A DNA stretch of 64,000 nt from Filobasidium wieringae (taxonomy: Eukaryota; Basidiomycota; Tremellomycetes; Filobasidiales; Filobasidiaceae), in contig BCIV01000002.1 in assembly GCA_001600055.1 (NCBI GenBank), forward strand, positions 810,287 to 874,286, written 5' to 3'. The position numbers and the translations under genes are program-made. Of this stretch, positions 1 through 10,177 are shown piece by piece. Under the pieces are notes generated by a model. That model was given only the letters and a program-made list of their open reading frames with translations, made no database searches and was not told the DNA's origin. Positions within the stretch are counted from its first letter, which is position 1, and the number at the start of each line of letters is the position of its first letter.

Positions 1-88
1 ATCCCGCGGCGACCATATCGATATTGGCAACCTTGAACTGAGAATCCGAGTGAGAGTACATACCAACCATACCGCCACATTGATACAT
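1..88 (-). CDS. 5' end of an unidentified gene, cut by the window edge
   Basis: An ATG at position 88 on the minus strand opens a frame without stops to the window edge (29 codons). It starts MYQCGGMVGMYSHSDSQ and continues to a hydrophobic stretch ending VAAG. A GTATGT...CAG pair lies inside, but the intron would be only 26 nt, too short for this genome, so I read through. I do not recognise the protein. The only support is the open frame, so this may be chance. Confidence 0.3.
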   Translation of the reverse strand, partial: MYQCGGMVGMYSHSDSQFKVANIDMVAAG

Positions 89-379
89 AGTATTGTTTGA
101 CTTCCGTTGAACCGAACGATTCGTATCGACTCAAGAAGTTGGTATGTGCGAGTACTCCGGTCAAGCATAGATATCCCGGCAAAGCATGCCTCAAGCTTCT
201 TGGGATCACGTGACCACGATGCAGCCGGGGTGTTGGCGGTAATCTAATGCATTCATTGTCGTCGAGCTTCAAGCTCAAGGGGAGAAGCGACGAATTCCTC
301 GACATCATCTGATAAAAGGATAAGCCCCATCATTTTACTTGTTCCAACACTACTATTGTTGTGTCTGCTATCCGTTACT
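89..379. promoter_or_regulatory. Upstream region of the IAH1-like gene
   Basis: This 291-nt spacer holds no convincing gene. It contains the palindrome ATCACGTGA at about 204-212, an E-box-type core of the kind bound by bHLH factors. The same core recurs upstream of two other genes in this window. The segment probably holds the promoters of both the edge gene (-) and the esterase gene (+). No TATA box is obvious. Confidence 0.4.
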
Positions 380-1634
380 ATGGCAAAGACATTTCAAGAC
401 GCTATCGTCCTCTTCGTACGTCTTCCCTTCACCTTCGTGGTACAGTTGTCGACTGTCTCGTCCGAAAATTACCTGGATTAAACATTGTCTTCAATTCAGG
501 GTGACTCTATCACACAAGAGTGGGCGGCTGGCTCTTTAGCTCATCGATTCAGTGGTTCGTACACAACCTCCGGTTTCGTCATTTAGAGACTAGTTAATTC
601 ATACTATATCTTCAGCTGCTTATTCAAGGAGACTAGATGTTCTTAACCGAGGTTTTGGAGGTATGTCGTATCAATAATACTTATCATCTTCAAACCAGAT
701 GCTGATGTACGCATGTATCAGGCTACACGTCAGAATGGTCAGTCCTGCTTCTGGAAATCTATACGAGCAACCATCCTTTACAGTACTCGTCCTGTCATCT
801 ATCTCAGGAACCTCCCTATTTTCGAGATGACTTTCGCGAAGAAGGAAGAGCAGAAAGGCTTACCAGCCATTCGACTGGTCACTCTTTGGCTAGGTTAGTG
901 GTATATCCCGAACACATCATGAAGAGCAACAGCTTATCGGAGCTTTTGTCGGTGCTCAAAGGAGCAAACGACTCAACCTTCCCTGAACGAGCTCAACACC
1001 TGTCTTTGGAAAAATACTCGGAAAATATGCGTTACTACATCAAATCTATCCTCTCCCCATCCTCGGAGTATTACCAACCTCATGCAAGAGTCTTACTCTT
1101 AACGCCTCCTCCCATCTCTGAGAAGATGAGAGAGGAAAACAAAGTAGCTCTCTACCCTCCCGAGGAGAGAACACCTGCGGATAGATCATTGGAGAACACG
1201 AAGAGGTATCGTGATGAGATTGTCAAGATCGGCGAACAATGGAAAGAACAGAATGCTGGTAAAGCAGAGGCAGATAGGTTGGAGGTTATCGATACTTGGG
1301 GTTTGATCATGGATGCCTCTGGGGGAGAAGAGGATGACGAACTGTTGAGACCTTTCTTTACCGATGGACTTCACTTGACTAGTAAAGCCTACGGGGTCGT
1401 TTTCGACGAATGCTTGAAGGTCGCCAAGGACAAATTCGAGGGACTTGACCCGGAAGATCAGGTCGGTTTGCCAATGACAGTTCCCCAGTAAGTTTGGCCC
1501 GCCACCACCGAGATTTTCGCAAGCTAATGGAGTCATTCGCGCTTGAGCGAATCAGTTGGGCTGACGTCGATCCGAGCAAATCGCGGGAGTCCGTTCTTGC
1601 TAAACATCATGGGCCCAAGCACGACGAGTTATAG
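380..1634 (+). CDS. IAH1: Isoamyl acetate-hydrolysing esterase, GDSL/SGNH family (IAH1-like)
   Basis: Exons 380..415, 500..554, 616..660, 722..737, 808..893, 962..1487 and 1556..1634 join to a 280-aa protein. The first intron lies just before the GDS motif, which sits at residues 13-15 (catalytic Ser15). LGAND at 79-83 supplies the block with the oxyanion-hole Asn, and D214/H217 in the DGLH motif complete the SGNH triad. Conserved IAH1 blocks such as LNRGFGGY and QKGLPAIRLVT are present. Family members hydrolyse short-chain acetate esters such as isoamyl acetate, normally in the cytosol. An unspliced reading stops at 1491; the GTAAGT at 1488 and the CAG at 1553-1555 instead add a terminal exon starting HWADVDP. 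Intron sizes are 61-84 nt. The start ATG is the only one in frame before the GDS block. Confidence 0.93.
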
Positions 1635-1729
1635 AAGGGTATTCATAGGTATAGACGTCCTATCACTCTAGATGTGACTGCAGTCATCATGAGATGTATC
1701 TCAATCTCAGCAGCCACCTTGCCCACTAC

Positions 1730-2894
1730 TCAATGCACAGCGCTTCCCCAGCTCTCCATCAAGTATCTTCCGAACCTCTCTGCAACCGCCTCCTCCGTCC
1801 AGGAACCTTCCCTTCCTCCCGTACCTCCGCTTATCAACGCTCTCCTCTGTATTCCCTCGAACTGGCGTTTCAGCCTTTGCAGTTCGCTTGGGGGAACAGA
1901 TCGTGGAGGTAAATTGATCAGAAATTTGTTCTTTGTTGACGTGGGTAGAGGGAATGCCGGAGAAGGGGCGGGATTAAGCGACAAATGGGTTTGCAGACCA
2001 GAGAGGATGAGGGAAGTCACTTTGCTCAAGACCTGTAGAGCATCCGGAGGTGGTTTGGTAGACTGAGATTACGTGTTGAAGTCAGTTCGATATTCGACCA
2101 AGGTGTCACTCTGTCTCACCTGAGCAACAGCAGCGGTAGGGCCTTTCTTTGCTCCAGTCGTTACTGCTAGCCACATGCCGTCGAGGGTCGTATTCCGTAC
2201 AATCGCTTTTTCTGACTCTTTCTCTTCCGTCTCATCCGCATGACTGGCCTCACCGATCCTGTCCTCCCAAGATATGGTGTACAACGGTGAGTCCCAACGT
2301 ACCATTGAGGAAGGCTCCTCAAATCGCATGAAGAGGTTGTCAAGCCTATTGGCAACAAAACGATCAATTCCTCGGATTCAAGAGCATCAATAGCAGGCGG
2401 ACTCACGTCTCTGGTTTGTACCTATCAGCCTCGTCTTTACCAGCTTCATAGCGCCTGCAGATGTTTTCTGGGGCCGCGACGAAACAGGTCGCTTGCCTTA
2501 CTCTGGCTTCTCTTGCAGCACACCATAATTGGTACCGGAATCCTTTGATATAATTGAGCCCATCTAGAATGACTATTCGAGATGGCGATAGCAATCGAGT
2601 GACAGTTGTAAACACATGAGCCCTAGCTGGCTTTTCCGAGAGAGAATCTAAGCTGGGACGGGGAATTGAGGCCGATTAGGGAACCTTATATTCAATAACT
2701 GAAATTGAGGCTTTTGACTCACTGTCGTAAGGATTTCTACCATCATAATCTACATCATTCACGATGGCGACCTCCTTGATTCCGTCTACCGATCCATTTC
2801 CCTCTGCTATCCGTCTTTCGAAGTCTGCTTTGATCTGAGCGGAACGTGTGGATTTTCCTGATGAAGGATATCCTGAGATAACGATTAGGGCCAT
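1730..2894 (-). CDS. KTI12: KTI12-like P-loop protein, Elongator-associated
   Basis: Exons, 5' to 3' on the minus strand: 2723..2894, 2407..2647, 2120..2345 and 1730..2062, giving 323 aa. The N-terminus carries a Walker A motif, GYPSSGKS at residues 8-15. Next comes the family block LDGLNYIKGFRYQLWC, then the RFEEPSSMVRWDSPLY block typical of KTI12/PSTK-type kinases. A C-terminal helical part ends near WGSAVH. Known KTI12 proteins bind the Elongator complex and are needed for wobble-uridine modification of tRNA. All three introns are 57-75 nt with canonical borders. The C-terminal exon would be missed by a tool that requires an internal ATG. Its 3' end faces that of the esterase gene, 95 nt away. 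Confidence 0.92.
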
Positions 2895-3135
2895 GATAGG
2901 ACGTTTTATGTTACTGTCAGGGTAAACAAGCTATTCGAAAGATGTTGCAGGAATTGAGCTGCTGAGATATCATTGCTTGTTGGTCATGATCACGTGACTG
3001 AAGCGTATATCCAGATCCAACTTTCGCCTCGAGCTTAGATATGTTACCTTCTTATTTGCAGCGTTCAGCCTAAGACAGAGTTCACTCTCTACCGTTTAGA
3101 CTCCTCAGCTCTAGATCCTATTCAAAGTTTACAGA
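2895..3135. promoter_or_regulatory. Divergent promoter between KTI12 and the DUF2462 gene
   Basis: A 241-nt spacer between two divergently transcribed genes. It carries GATCACGTGAC near 2988-2998, the same E-box palindrome as upstream of the esterase. The last 60 nt before the + strand ATG are pyrimidine-rich, as is usual for a fungal 5' leader. Confidence 0.4.
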
Positions 3136-3569
3136 ATGCCTCAAGGAAAAACTCAGCTCGCCAAGAAGCAGGCTTCAGGAGGAAAGAAGAAGGTTGCCGA
3201 CAAGAAAAAGGGATTGAGAGCTATCCCTCCCAAAAAGTCGCAGACTGTTCGTCAAGCTACTCAGCACAAGGTGAGTAGTATGAAGCCTTATAATTCGTAA
3301 TATAGAGCTGCCGATAATGGTAGACGGAACCTTGCGTACAATAGAAAATGAGCGCAAAGATCAACAACTCCATTGAGCAGCAGATGATCATGGCTGCGTC
3401 TGCTGGAAAGCTGTCTATTATGCGAGGAGCCGCAAACGAGGAGGGAGGGTGAGTCACAACCACAAACTTCCATGTCACTATTCCTTTTGAGATAAGGAAA
3501 CTGACTTTTCCGGTATGTTACCTCAATAGAGAGAAGAACAAGAAGGGTAACGGAGGGAAGAAGTACTGA
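3136..3569 (+). CDS. Small basic protein of the UPF0390/DUF2462 family
   Basis: Exons 3136..3270, 3345..3448 and 3530..3569 give 92 aa. The protein is rich in Lys (MPQGKTQLAKKQASGGKKK..., then GLRAIPPKKSQTVRQATQHKK) and has a middle helix, NNSIEQQMIMAASAGKLSIM. It ends in a Lys/Gly tail. This arrangement of basic N-terminus, APKK-like block and short amphipathic helix matches the UPF0390/DUF2462 family, which includes the Leydig cell tumour 10-kDa protein homologue. The function of that family is poorly known; nucleolar location is a guess from charge. Introns are 74 and 81 nt. The gene is too split for any single open frame to reveal it. Confidence 0.85.
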
Positions 3570-3713
3570 AAGATCGCAGTAAAACGACCCTGGTCGGGTC
3601 AAATCTACCAAATCATTCAACGCTTTACGATCGGTATACAACTGTACTATCAATAACACTGTGCGACTATTCTGTGTGTTGTACTACCATGATCGAAACT
3701 GTACCAAGCCGCA

Positions 3714-3766
3714 TATCTTTCGTGACGATTGTTACTTATCCTATCTTTCGTGACGATTGTTACTTA
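3714..3766. repeat. Two-copy direct repeat of about 25 nt downstream of the DUF2462 g gene
   Basis: The unit TATCTTTCGTGACGATTGTT plus ACTTA occurs at 3714-3738 and again at 3742-3766, three bases apart and without mismatches. It lies about 145 nt after the stop codon, so it is probably in the 3' UTR or just beyond it. A recent local duplication is the simplest explanation. Confidence 0.85.
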
Positions 3767-3969
3767 CTTATCCCACCGACAGAGCCGCCCATTCTACTCT
3801 ACGGTCAGAAATTAGGACATCAAGACAGCTGAACTGATCTGTCAGCGAGCCCTCCAGAGTCGTCGATGTTTCATGACACCCAGATTACACCAAACGATCG
3901 AAGTCTGATGGACTACCACTGTCCCAAGCGGTCATTGATGACACAGTTTCAGTCTAGTGATATAGATAG

Positions 3970-4740
3970 TTATCCAAAAAATCCTGCCGACGAACTGTCC
4001 TGTGCAGTTGAGTTCCGCAGAACGTTGGTGCCGACACTTTGCAACAGCGGGTTTCTTTGAGTCAAATCCCTTTCTTCTAGTCGTCCTAGCCTTTGCCGCA
4101 GTTGTCGGTCGCTCTGCATCAGATACATGTTATTCTCTTGTAGCTGCCTGTTACTTTCTTGTAATCGCTTGATGATTCCCTTGAGGACCGTGACTTCAAA
4201 GTCATGTTTGACCTTGAATTCCTCCGTGCCGGCCACGGTATGCTCTAGCAGGTCCGTACGATGTGATAAGCTCCATCGCAGTTCTGATAGGTCCTGATGA
4301 GTGACTTGTTCGTACTGCGGGTCTCGAGTCTCAGCTATTGAGTCTTCCAAAGCTTGCATAGAGGTCTGCAGTTTCCATTCCAAGTCTTCTAGATCTGCAC
4401 GAGTGACCAAATCCTCTTGACAATCTACAGTGTGATCCGCCAATGACGCTTCTAGAGCCTCAATTGAATTCTGGATCTTCCAACCATCCTCATCAGCCTT
4501 CTGGTCTTGCTCTGCGTTGGCATCTTCACATTGCGTAATTCGCTCATTCATCTCAGATAAACGTTCATTCAGATTGTCATCCCGCCGGGTCAACGTATCC
4601 AAAACTCGTTCGCAGTTTTCTGCCGCCTCGTCCTGCTTATCGTTTCGTCGCTGTATCTCGTAACGAAAATCATCGAGTTGTTCATGCATCGTGATATTTA
4701 GCTCTTTCAGATGTTCGTAGATATCGGGTTGTCGTGACAT
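3970..4740 (-). CDS. Predicted coiled-coil protein, function unknown
   Basis: A single-exon frame. The first ATG is at 4767 (265 aa); the ATG at 4740 (MSRQPDIYEHLKELN, 256 aa) starts where the helical part begins and is my preferred start. Almost the whole protein is charged heptad-like helix, rich in Glu, Asp, Gln, Arg and Leu, with internal repeats such as WKIQNSIEALEASLADHT and WKLQTSMQALEDSIAET. The C-terminal helix is Gln/Arg-rich, then a Ser-rich tail ends AGFFG. This looks like a structural or tethering coiled coil. No catalytic motif is visible and I cannot name a family. Length, strand-specific openness and the repeated amphipathic pattern argue that it is real. Confidence 0.7.
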   Translation of the reverse strand: MSRQPDIYEHLKELNITMHEQLDDFRYEIQRRNDKQDEAAENCERVLDTLTRRDDNLNERLSEMNERITQCEDANAEQDQKADEDGWKIQNSIEALEASLADHTVDCQEDLVTRADLEDLEWKLQTSMQALEDSIAETRDPQYEQVTHQDLSELRWSLSHRTDLLEHTVAGTEEFKVKHDFEVTVLKGIIKRLQESNRQLQENNMYLMQSDRQLRQRLGRLEERDLTQRNPLLQSVGTNVLRNSTAQDSSSAGFFG

Positions 4741-5190
4741 CTTGCTGCAGAACCCCCGAATCGTCACCCAGTTTTCAAGATGCCGGAATGGCTATCTGTA
4801 GAAGCTCGAATAAAGGTAAATCCTGGATTTAGCGGAAGGGACTTGGGTAGTTCGCGTTAACAATGGGTGGTGATTCTGCGGGAAGTGTGAACAAAGGTAT
4901 CAGGTAAAGCTGATGAAGCGATTGATTAGCTGACTGAACATGTCGGTAGAGAGGAACTTCTCGCTGAATAGGAGGAACGTCGAGGTTAAGAATCCAGATA
5001 CATAGCGTTCAGGATCCCGAAAGAGCTGATTAGATCACCGCCTTGTGATTACGCAATCCATTTCCGCATCCGCCCAACTCGCTCGGCATATCGCAGCAGT
5101 TCGAGCTCGATTCAGGGAATTGACGACGAGACAAGATACAAATGGTAGGCTCTTGTCACCTCGAGACACACCCACCATACTAGATCTAAC
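4741..5190. other. Divergent spacer upstream of SFT2
   Basis: About 450 nt between the coiled-coil gene and SFT2, which point away from each other. A short + strand frame at 5045-5190 is open but unlike any protein I know, and is probably 5' leader sequence. I see no RNA gene or repeat here. Confidence 0.4.
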
Positions 5191-6220
5191 ATGTCCAACT
5201 CAGCAGCACAGTCATTCCGTAGTCAACTATCGGGGTTCCGATGGGCTCAAGGCACAACCGACGATTCTCAAGCCGCACCCCCACCTGCAGCGTCTACCAA
5301 TCCTTTCTCGAGGATATACACAAGCGTATCTGAATATGTACCGCTGAGGAGTGGACAGAGAAGTGATGAAGAAGAGAGTTACCTGGCTTTATCTCGATGG
5401 GAAAGGTGAGCCAGACCGCTCAAACCATAGCCAGAGTCGAAAAAGTCTCATTCCGGTTGATCTTTTCAGATTCCTTGGCTTCCTTGCATGCCTCGCTGGT
5501 TCCGCTATTTGCTTTTTCGTTGCTTTCCTGACGCTACCCATCCGTGAGTAATTCTATACCATGAGCCTGATAGCGAAGTGTAACCCTTATGAATGGGAAC
5601 TTATACATTGCCCGTTCAGTCGCCTTGAATCCTCGTAAATTCGTCATGGCGTTTACCCTTGGATCAATCCTTTTCATGGCAGGGTTCGCCGTCCTGACTG
5701 GACCTATTAATTGTGAATATCTGAACAGCCACAAGGGTATTCCTTCCGATGTCAGCGCTCAGTTTTGCCTGTCATGTGACCAATTTAGACCTCAAGCATA
5801 TATGTTCTGCTGAGAGATTACCATTCTCCCTAGCCTACTTTGGAAGTCTAGGATTGACTCTTTTCTTCTCCATCGGGGTAGGTCCCGCCAGATGGTTCAA
5901 TAGCAATAACCAGAGCTGAACTTTATTTGTTCCGATGGATATAGCTTAGATCAAAGATCTTGACCCTCTTCGGTGCGATCGCTCAGGTAAGTCTCGACCG
6001 TTCAAAGCATACGCTGAGAAATGAACTGATTATCGCCTTCCGTTCAGATCATCGCTCTGCTAGCTTATATCGCAAAGTATTTCCCAGGAGGTGTACAGAC
6101 CTTGTCTCTAGGAGGTCAGATGCGTGAGTAACATCTCGGCCGCTGCCTTGAGTTAACGTCCTGACGACATCGCCATTCCATACAGTTCTACGAGGCGGAT
6201 CAAGTATGCTCCCGATCTAA
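5191..6220 (+). CDS. SFT2: SFT2-like vesicle transport membrane protein
   Basis: Exons 5191..5405, 5470..5543, 5620..5712, 5789..5877, 5945..5986, 6048..6123 and 6186..6220 give 207 aa. A hydrophilic N-terminus of about 70 residues precedes four hydrophobic segments at roughly 73-96, 105-125, 139-157 and 162-182. The blocks FLACLAGSAICFF, NPRKFVMAFTLGS and ERLPFSLAYFGSLGLTLFFS are typical of the Got1/Sft2 family. The tail is short and Gly-rich, ending SSMLPI. Yeast Sft2 acts in retrograde transport to the Golgi together with the SNARE Sed5. For exon 5 the acceptor GATATAG at 5944 was chosen over two later AGs because it yields the family's IGLRSKILTL. The gene converges on the site-2 protease gene, 142 nt away. 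Confidence 0.92.
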
Positions 6221-6362
6221 CAGGATATCGATATTGTACAGTCACCTCTTTCGGAATTTTGAAACATATACATGTGACTTTCGATACATTTGTTCCATTC
6301 GTTATACCTTGATTCGGGATGCCCAGCATCCGTCGTTACACTTCGTTCAACCTTGTTCGCAT

Positions 6363-9050
6363 CTATTTACTCACGTCTGACCCGATCAACGCGGTCAGAG
6401 CGGTCATTACCAAACCACCACCGAACGCGGTAGCTGTCAATCCTGAAGAACCGTAAAGAATAGCCTGTTCGATACGTCTCCTTTTCGTTACGACGGCGGG
6501 ATCCACTCGAGGTGATTGTAAAGGTTCCCCCTCGAATTCCTCGATATCGGTCGATGCGGCCTTTCGTGAATCGGGATACCAATAATCGAGGCCTGCCTCG
6601 AGAATATGAGCGCCGTCTAGGTAAGGTAGAGGCAAGAGGTTCAAGATGGCCAGAGATAACGAGAGCATCGATGTATACCTGCAAGATGACTCGACATCAG
6701 TGCTAGACTTGCCTATCATCCATTCCTGGACTTACTTGAAAAGCAATTCGAGCACGCCGACTGACCATCTCCCTACCGTTCCAAACCTCCCCGCCCATCG
6801 ACTGACTCTTACAGAATGCCATACCTCCCTCCGATCCCCGCTCCAGAGGACCACCATCGACCCCGATTCCCCATCCATGGTACCCTTCGCGGGATCTCTC
6901 CACTGAATCCTCATGATGTTCTCCTTCGGTAGAGGTTTCACGCAGACCTGTTTAGGGGATGCACACGGGCACGCCCATGTTCGAGTGGTCAGGAGCGGAT
7001 AAGCGGGCAGACAATGGGTAGAGGTCGATTCGTTGAAGGGCAACGTGGAGAACTCCACCGGTACCGCATATGGGCACGGGGCCGTCTGAGTGGCTGAATC
7101 GGGAATTGCCGTGTCAGACGGTTCGTCCATCAGGGTCGATTCTTTGACTTGTGACTCACCGAGGTAACGTTTCTTGTCGACACACCAACCTCGACTCTCA
7201 TCGTACTCGTTTCCGGACAAGTATCGAGCCCAAACGTCTTCCTCTTCTCCGAGCGAGATGTCATCCAGGTATTCCAGTATCGCACCAGTCGGAAGATGAC
7301 CATAAAGTCCCGAACCCTATCGTTTGACGTTTTTCGATCAATCCTCTACCTACACCTGTAGCGGGTTCGGGAACATACCGAATCCACCCCCAAAACCACC
7401 CTCCCGCTGTTGGTATAATCGTGATAGAACAAGTAAGAGACCCTACTTAACCCGAGTAACGATAGGGTTCCCCAAGTCAAGAGATTATTCCATGCGCCTG
7501 CAGAAGCCAACCTCATCCGAGATTTCCTGAATCGTACTAATGATCGGTACGCTTCCACCGGGAACACGATATGGAAGGGGAGGGAAACTTACGGGTTGAG
7601 ATCCGCTATGGTTGTAGGGAAAGAGACGGATGCGGCTGGTACGAGGAGATGGACGTTTAAGGCCAATTTTATGGGATCTATTGCGTCCCTGGCGATACCG
7701 TGAACTCAATATCAGCTTTCTTGACGAAACGAGCACGACTCGAGGGGACCTACATCGACCCTGCGATCAGATGTCCGACTTCATGCCATATCTGACATCC
7801 GAGTAAGGTCATTATGATCGGCACGATGTGGGAAAGAGGGACGGTCCACCCCGGTATCTAACCCGGCATCCATCCCGATCAGGACTCGAGTAAATAGGGG
7901 AAACGGCCATGAGATGACTCACGATAGGTTGTACCACGCCACCGATCATCTGCCCATCACCCAGTTCTGTACTTGCGGCGAATCCCGAATTCGAGGAAGT
8001 ATCAAAGGACCTTTTCCCCCACCCCGTAACCCCTTGGTCATTCGATCCGGGGACGTCCCGAAGATGTAACATGATCTTGAAGACGGAGTACCAGCTCCAT
8101 CCTGCCTGCCAGGCTATCACACATACTCCGAACGAGCTCAGGAGGAGGGACGAGGGGATGGAGAAGCTGTCGTACGTCCATAAAAGGCTTGAACGGATGA
8201 TCGATTTCCCTCGCTTGTGGTCTCGTTTGGGAGTCGCCCCAGGGAAAGAGGGGATAGGAGTTTGGAACGGGGATAAGAGAGGTGCGTAGTCTTTTCTGGT
8301 TCGGGACGGGGAGGGGTGTAATTGGAGATCGTCCGTCATGATCGTAGGCGAAGGGATCAGGGAGGGTCGACGTGAGATGGAAATCGTCGGTCCCATTTCG
8401 TACCCTTCCGTGAAAAACTTCCCACCGGCCAGAGGAGGATCCATCAGGATCTCCTCCTCCTCCTCTGGACGTAATTGATTCAGTTGATTGAGCGTCAGAG
8501 AGACGGAAGGGATGGTTATCTGGGTTTCGGAGGGGACGATGGAATCCACTCCGAATATCCCCAAGCCGATACTGCCTCTACTCCCTCTACTGGATTTCCG
8601 ATCCGAGATGAGTGATTCGGAAGTGATCGATCGGATCCTCTCCCTCCCCCGAGTGTAGGGTTCTAATTCTTCTTGAAACCAATTCCCGACGGACTCGAGG
8701 ATAGGATCGAACGTCGTCCATATCGATAGAGTAGGAACGGGTAGCCAGACCCATTCGTTCCCAAACTCATCCGGATTATCCCTTACAGCTCGTCCGAAGT
8801 GTTCCCATCGTGTTCTCCACCGAGCGATTATAGAGCGAGTAGGGGTGGAATGGGAGATACTGATCAGTGTTCTAGGTAAATCCGACGTCGTGCCCGAGGC
8901 CGAATCTTTGCGTAAGCCGAGTGTCGAGGAGAGACCTCGGGATAGTAATCTCGGTCTAAAGGTCAAGAGCAGAGCCAAGAGGAGAACGAGGAAGAGGAGG
9001 GAGAGGAGGGACGTTTCTTCCAACGGAGAGAGGGATATGTCAATATACAT
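6363..9050 (-). CDS. STP1: Site-2 protease, M50 intramembrane metalloprotease
   Basis: Exons (-): 7923..9050, 7754..7857, 7593..7688, 7379..7526, 7160..7316, 6736..7093 and 6363..6678; 768 aa. The zinc-binding HExxH motif is HEVGH at residues 401-405, in a hydrophobic segment (IVPIIMTLLGCQIW). The third ligand motif is NLLPLPYLDG at 677-686, with Asp685. An N-terminal TM helix lies at about 12-31, and a loop of roughly 250 residues rich in Ser/Pro/Arg separates it from the next TM near 300-320. A Cys-containing luminal-type segment lies before the LDG motif. In Cryptococcus the equivalent enzyme (Stp1) cleaves the sterol regulator Sre1 under low oxygen. The last exon ends GSDVSK-stop over a GTGAGT; an extra 3' exon is possible but I found none. 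Confidence 0.93.
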
Positions 9051-9277
9051 CGTCGTCGTCCACGATCATTTGGAGCGAGTTGCGAGGTCCAAGTTGGGAA
9101 TAAAGGTGAAAGGTGAACATCTCGTTCGACTCGTTCTTATACGCGTCAACCACCAACAAGCTCAACTCGCTCATCCAGCTACATTCTACACTCGTTCAAG
9201 CAAACCAGCCAAGCCAAATACAACGTACAAGGTATAGACACAATTCAAATACAACGACACACAACTCGCCACCGCTC

Positions 9278-10177
9278 CTACTCCCCCCTACCTCGTTTCC
9301 ACTCCACAAACTCCCCCCAATTCTTCTTGCCCTTGCAACTCTCATAAACCTTGACCTGCATCCCGTTCCACACCTCGTCCCCCTCTTCGACCTTGCCCCG
9401 GTACCCCGCCTTGCGAACAAGAGAACGGATTGTCTCTTCCTTCGTCCAGCCCTGAGCCGGGGCGACTTCAGGGAGGTAAGTGCCGCTGTGACGGGTACCG
9501 GTAGGGGAGTGGAAAGTTATATGGATCCCGTGAGTACCTAGGGTCCAGGAGAGGGGGGTGGGGACGGGGGTCATGGGGGTCAAGAGGGAGACGCTGAGGG
9601 GGAGAGTTCATCATGTTCAAGTTCAGTCAGGGCCATTTGAAACCTTGACGATGGATGGATTGTGCAACTCACGCGCATTCGAGGAAAGGTAATTCGGATG
9701 GTTTGATAGGTGAGAACCTGTGATCCCTCAACGCACTATCCCGTAGTATCGCGATCAACATCGAATTACGCCCCTCTTCAGTCCGCATCATTCGCAAAGC
9801 AACACTTACCTAGTAAGAGCGAACTCCTCCAACCCTTCCTCGAGCTGCATAGGTGCGAACGTCCCGATACATCCTCTCAGATTAGGTTCCTCTTCGTCAT
9901 ACCCTTCCGAGGTGAACGGATGATCGTGGTGATCGTACGGAACGTCAAACTTGTTCCATGTGACGAATAACGGACTGTATAGGATGGAACGTCGTTACGC
10001 TTTCCCAAGGCGGATGGATGGAACGTAGAGCGCTCACTATTCTTGGGTATCAACGGGTGCTCCGGGTGGTAAGAGTTCTTTCAACTTGGGGCCGGGTTGG
10101 CGGTTCAGCTTGGCCTCCAGGGTAGCCATACAGAAGTAGATGTATTCGTCTGGACATCCATCTGATTTGTTTGACAT
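9278..10177 (-). CDS. AMMECR1-domain protein
   Basis: Exons (-): 10038..10177, 9810..9974, 9673..9735 and 9278..9593; 227 aa. It opens MSNKSDGCPDEYIYFC. The diagnostic motif LRGCIGTF is at residues 79-86, followed by LEEGLEEFALTSALRDHRF and then ELPFLECAVSLLTPM, all in the family order. The length matches AMMECR1 proteins of archaea and eukaryotes. The biochemical role is unproven; the conserved LRGCIGTF block suggests a nucleic-acid or redox function. The C-terminus is short and basic, with WGEFVEWKRGRGE. The ATG at 10177 was chosen because the frame upstream has no family similarity. Confidence 0.92.

Noticed and set aside
2069..2329. Separate minus-strand ORF starting MRFEEPSSMV
   Set aside because: It is exon 3 of KTI12, with splice sites on both sides.
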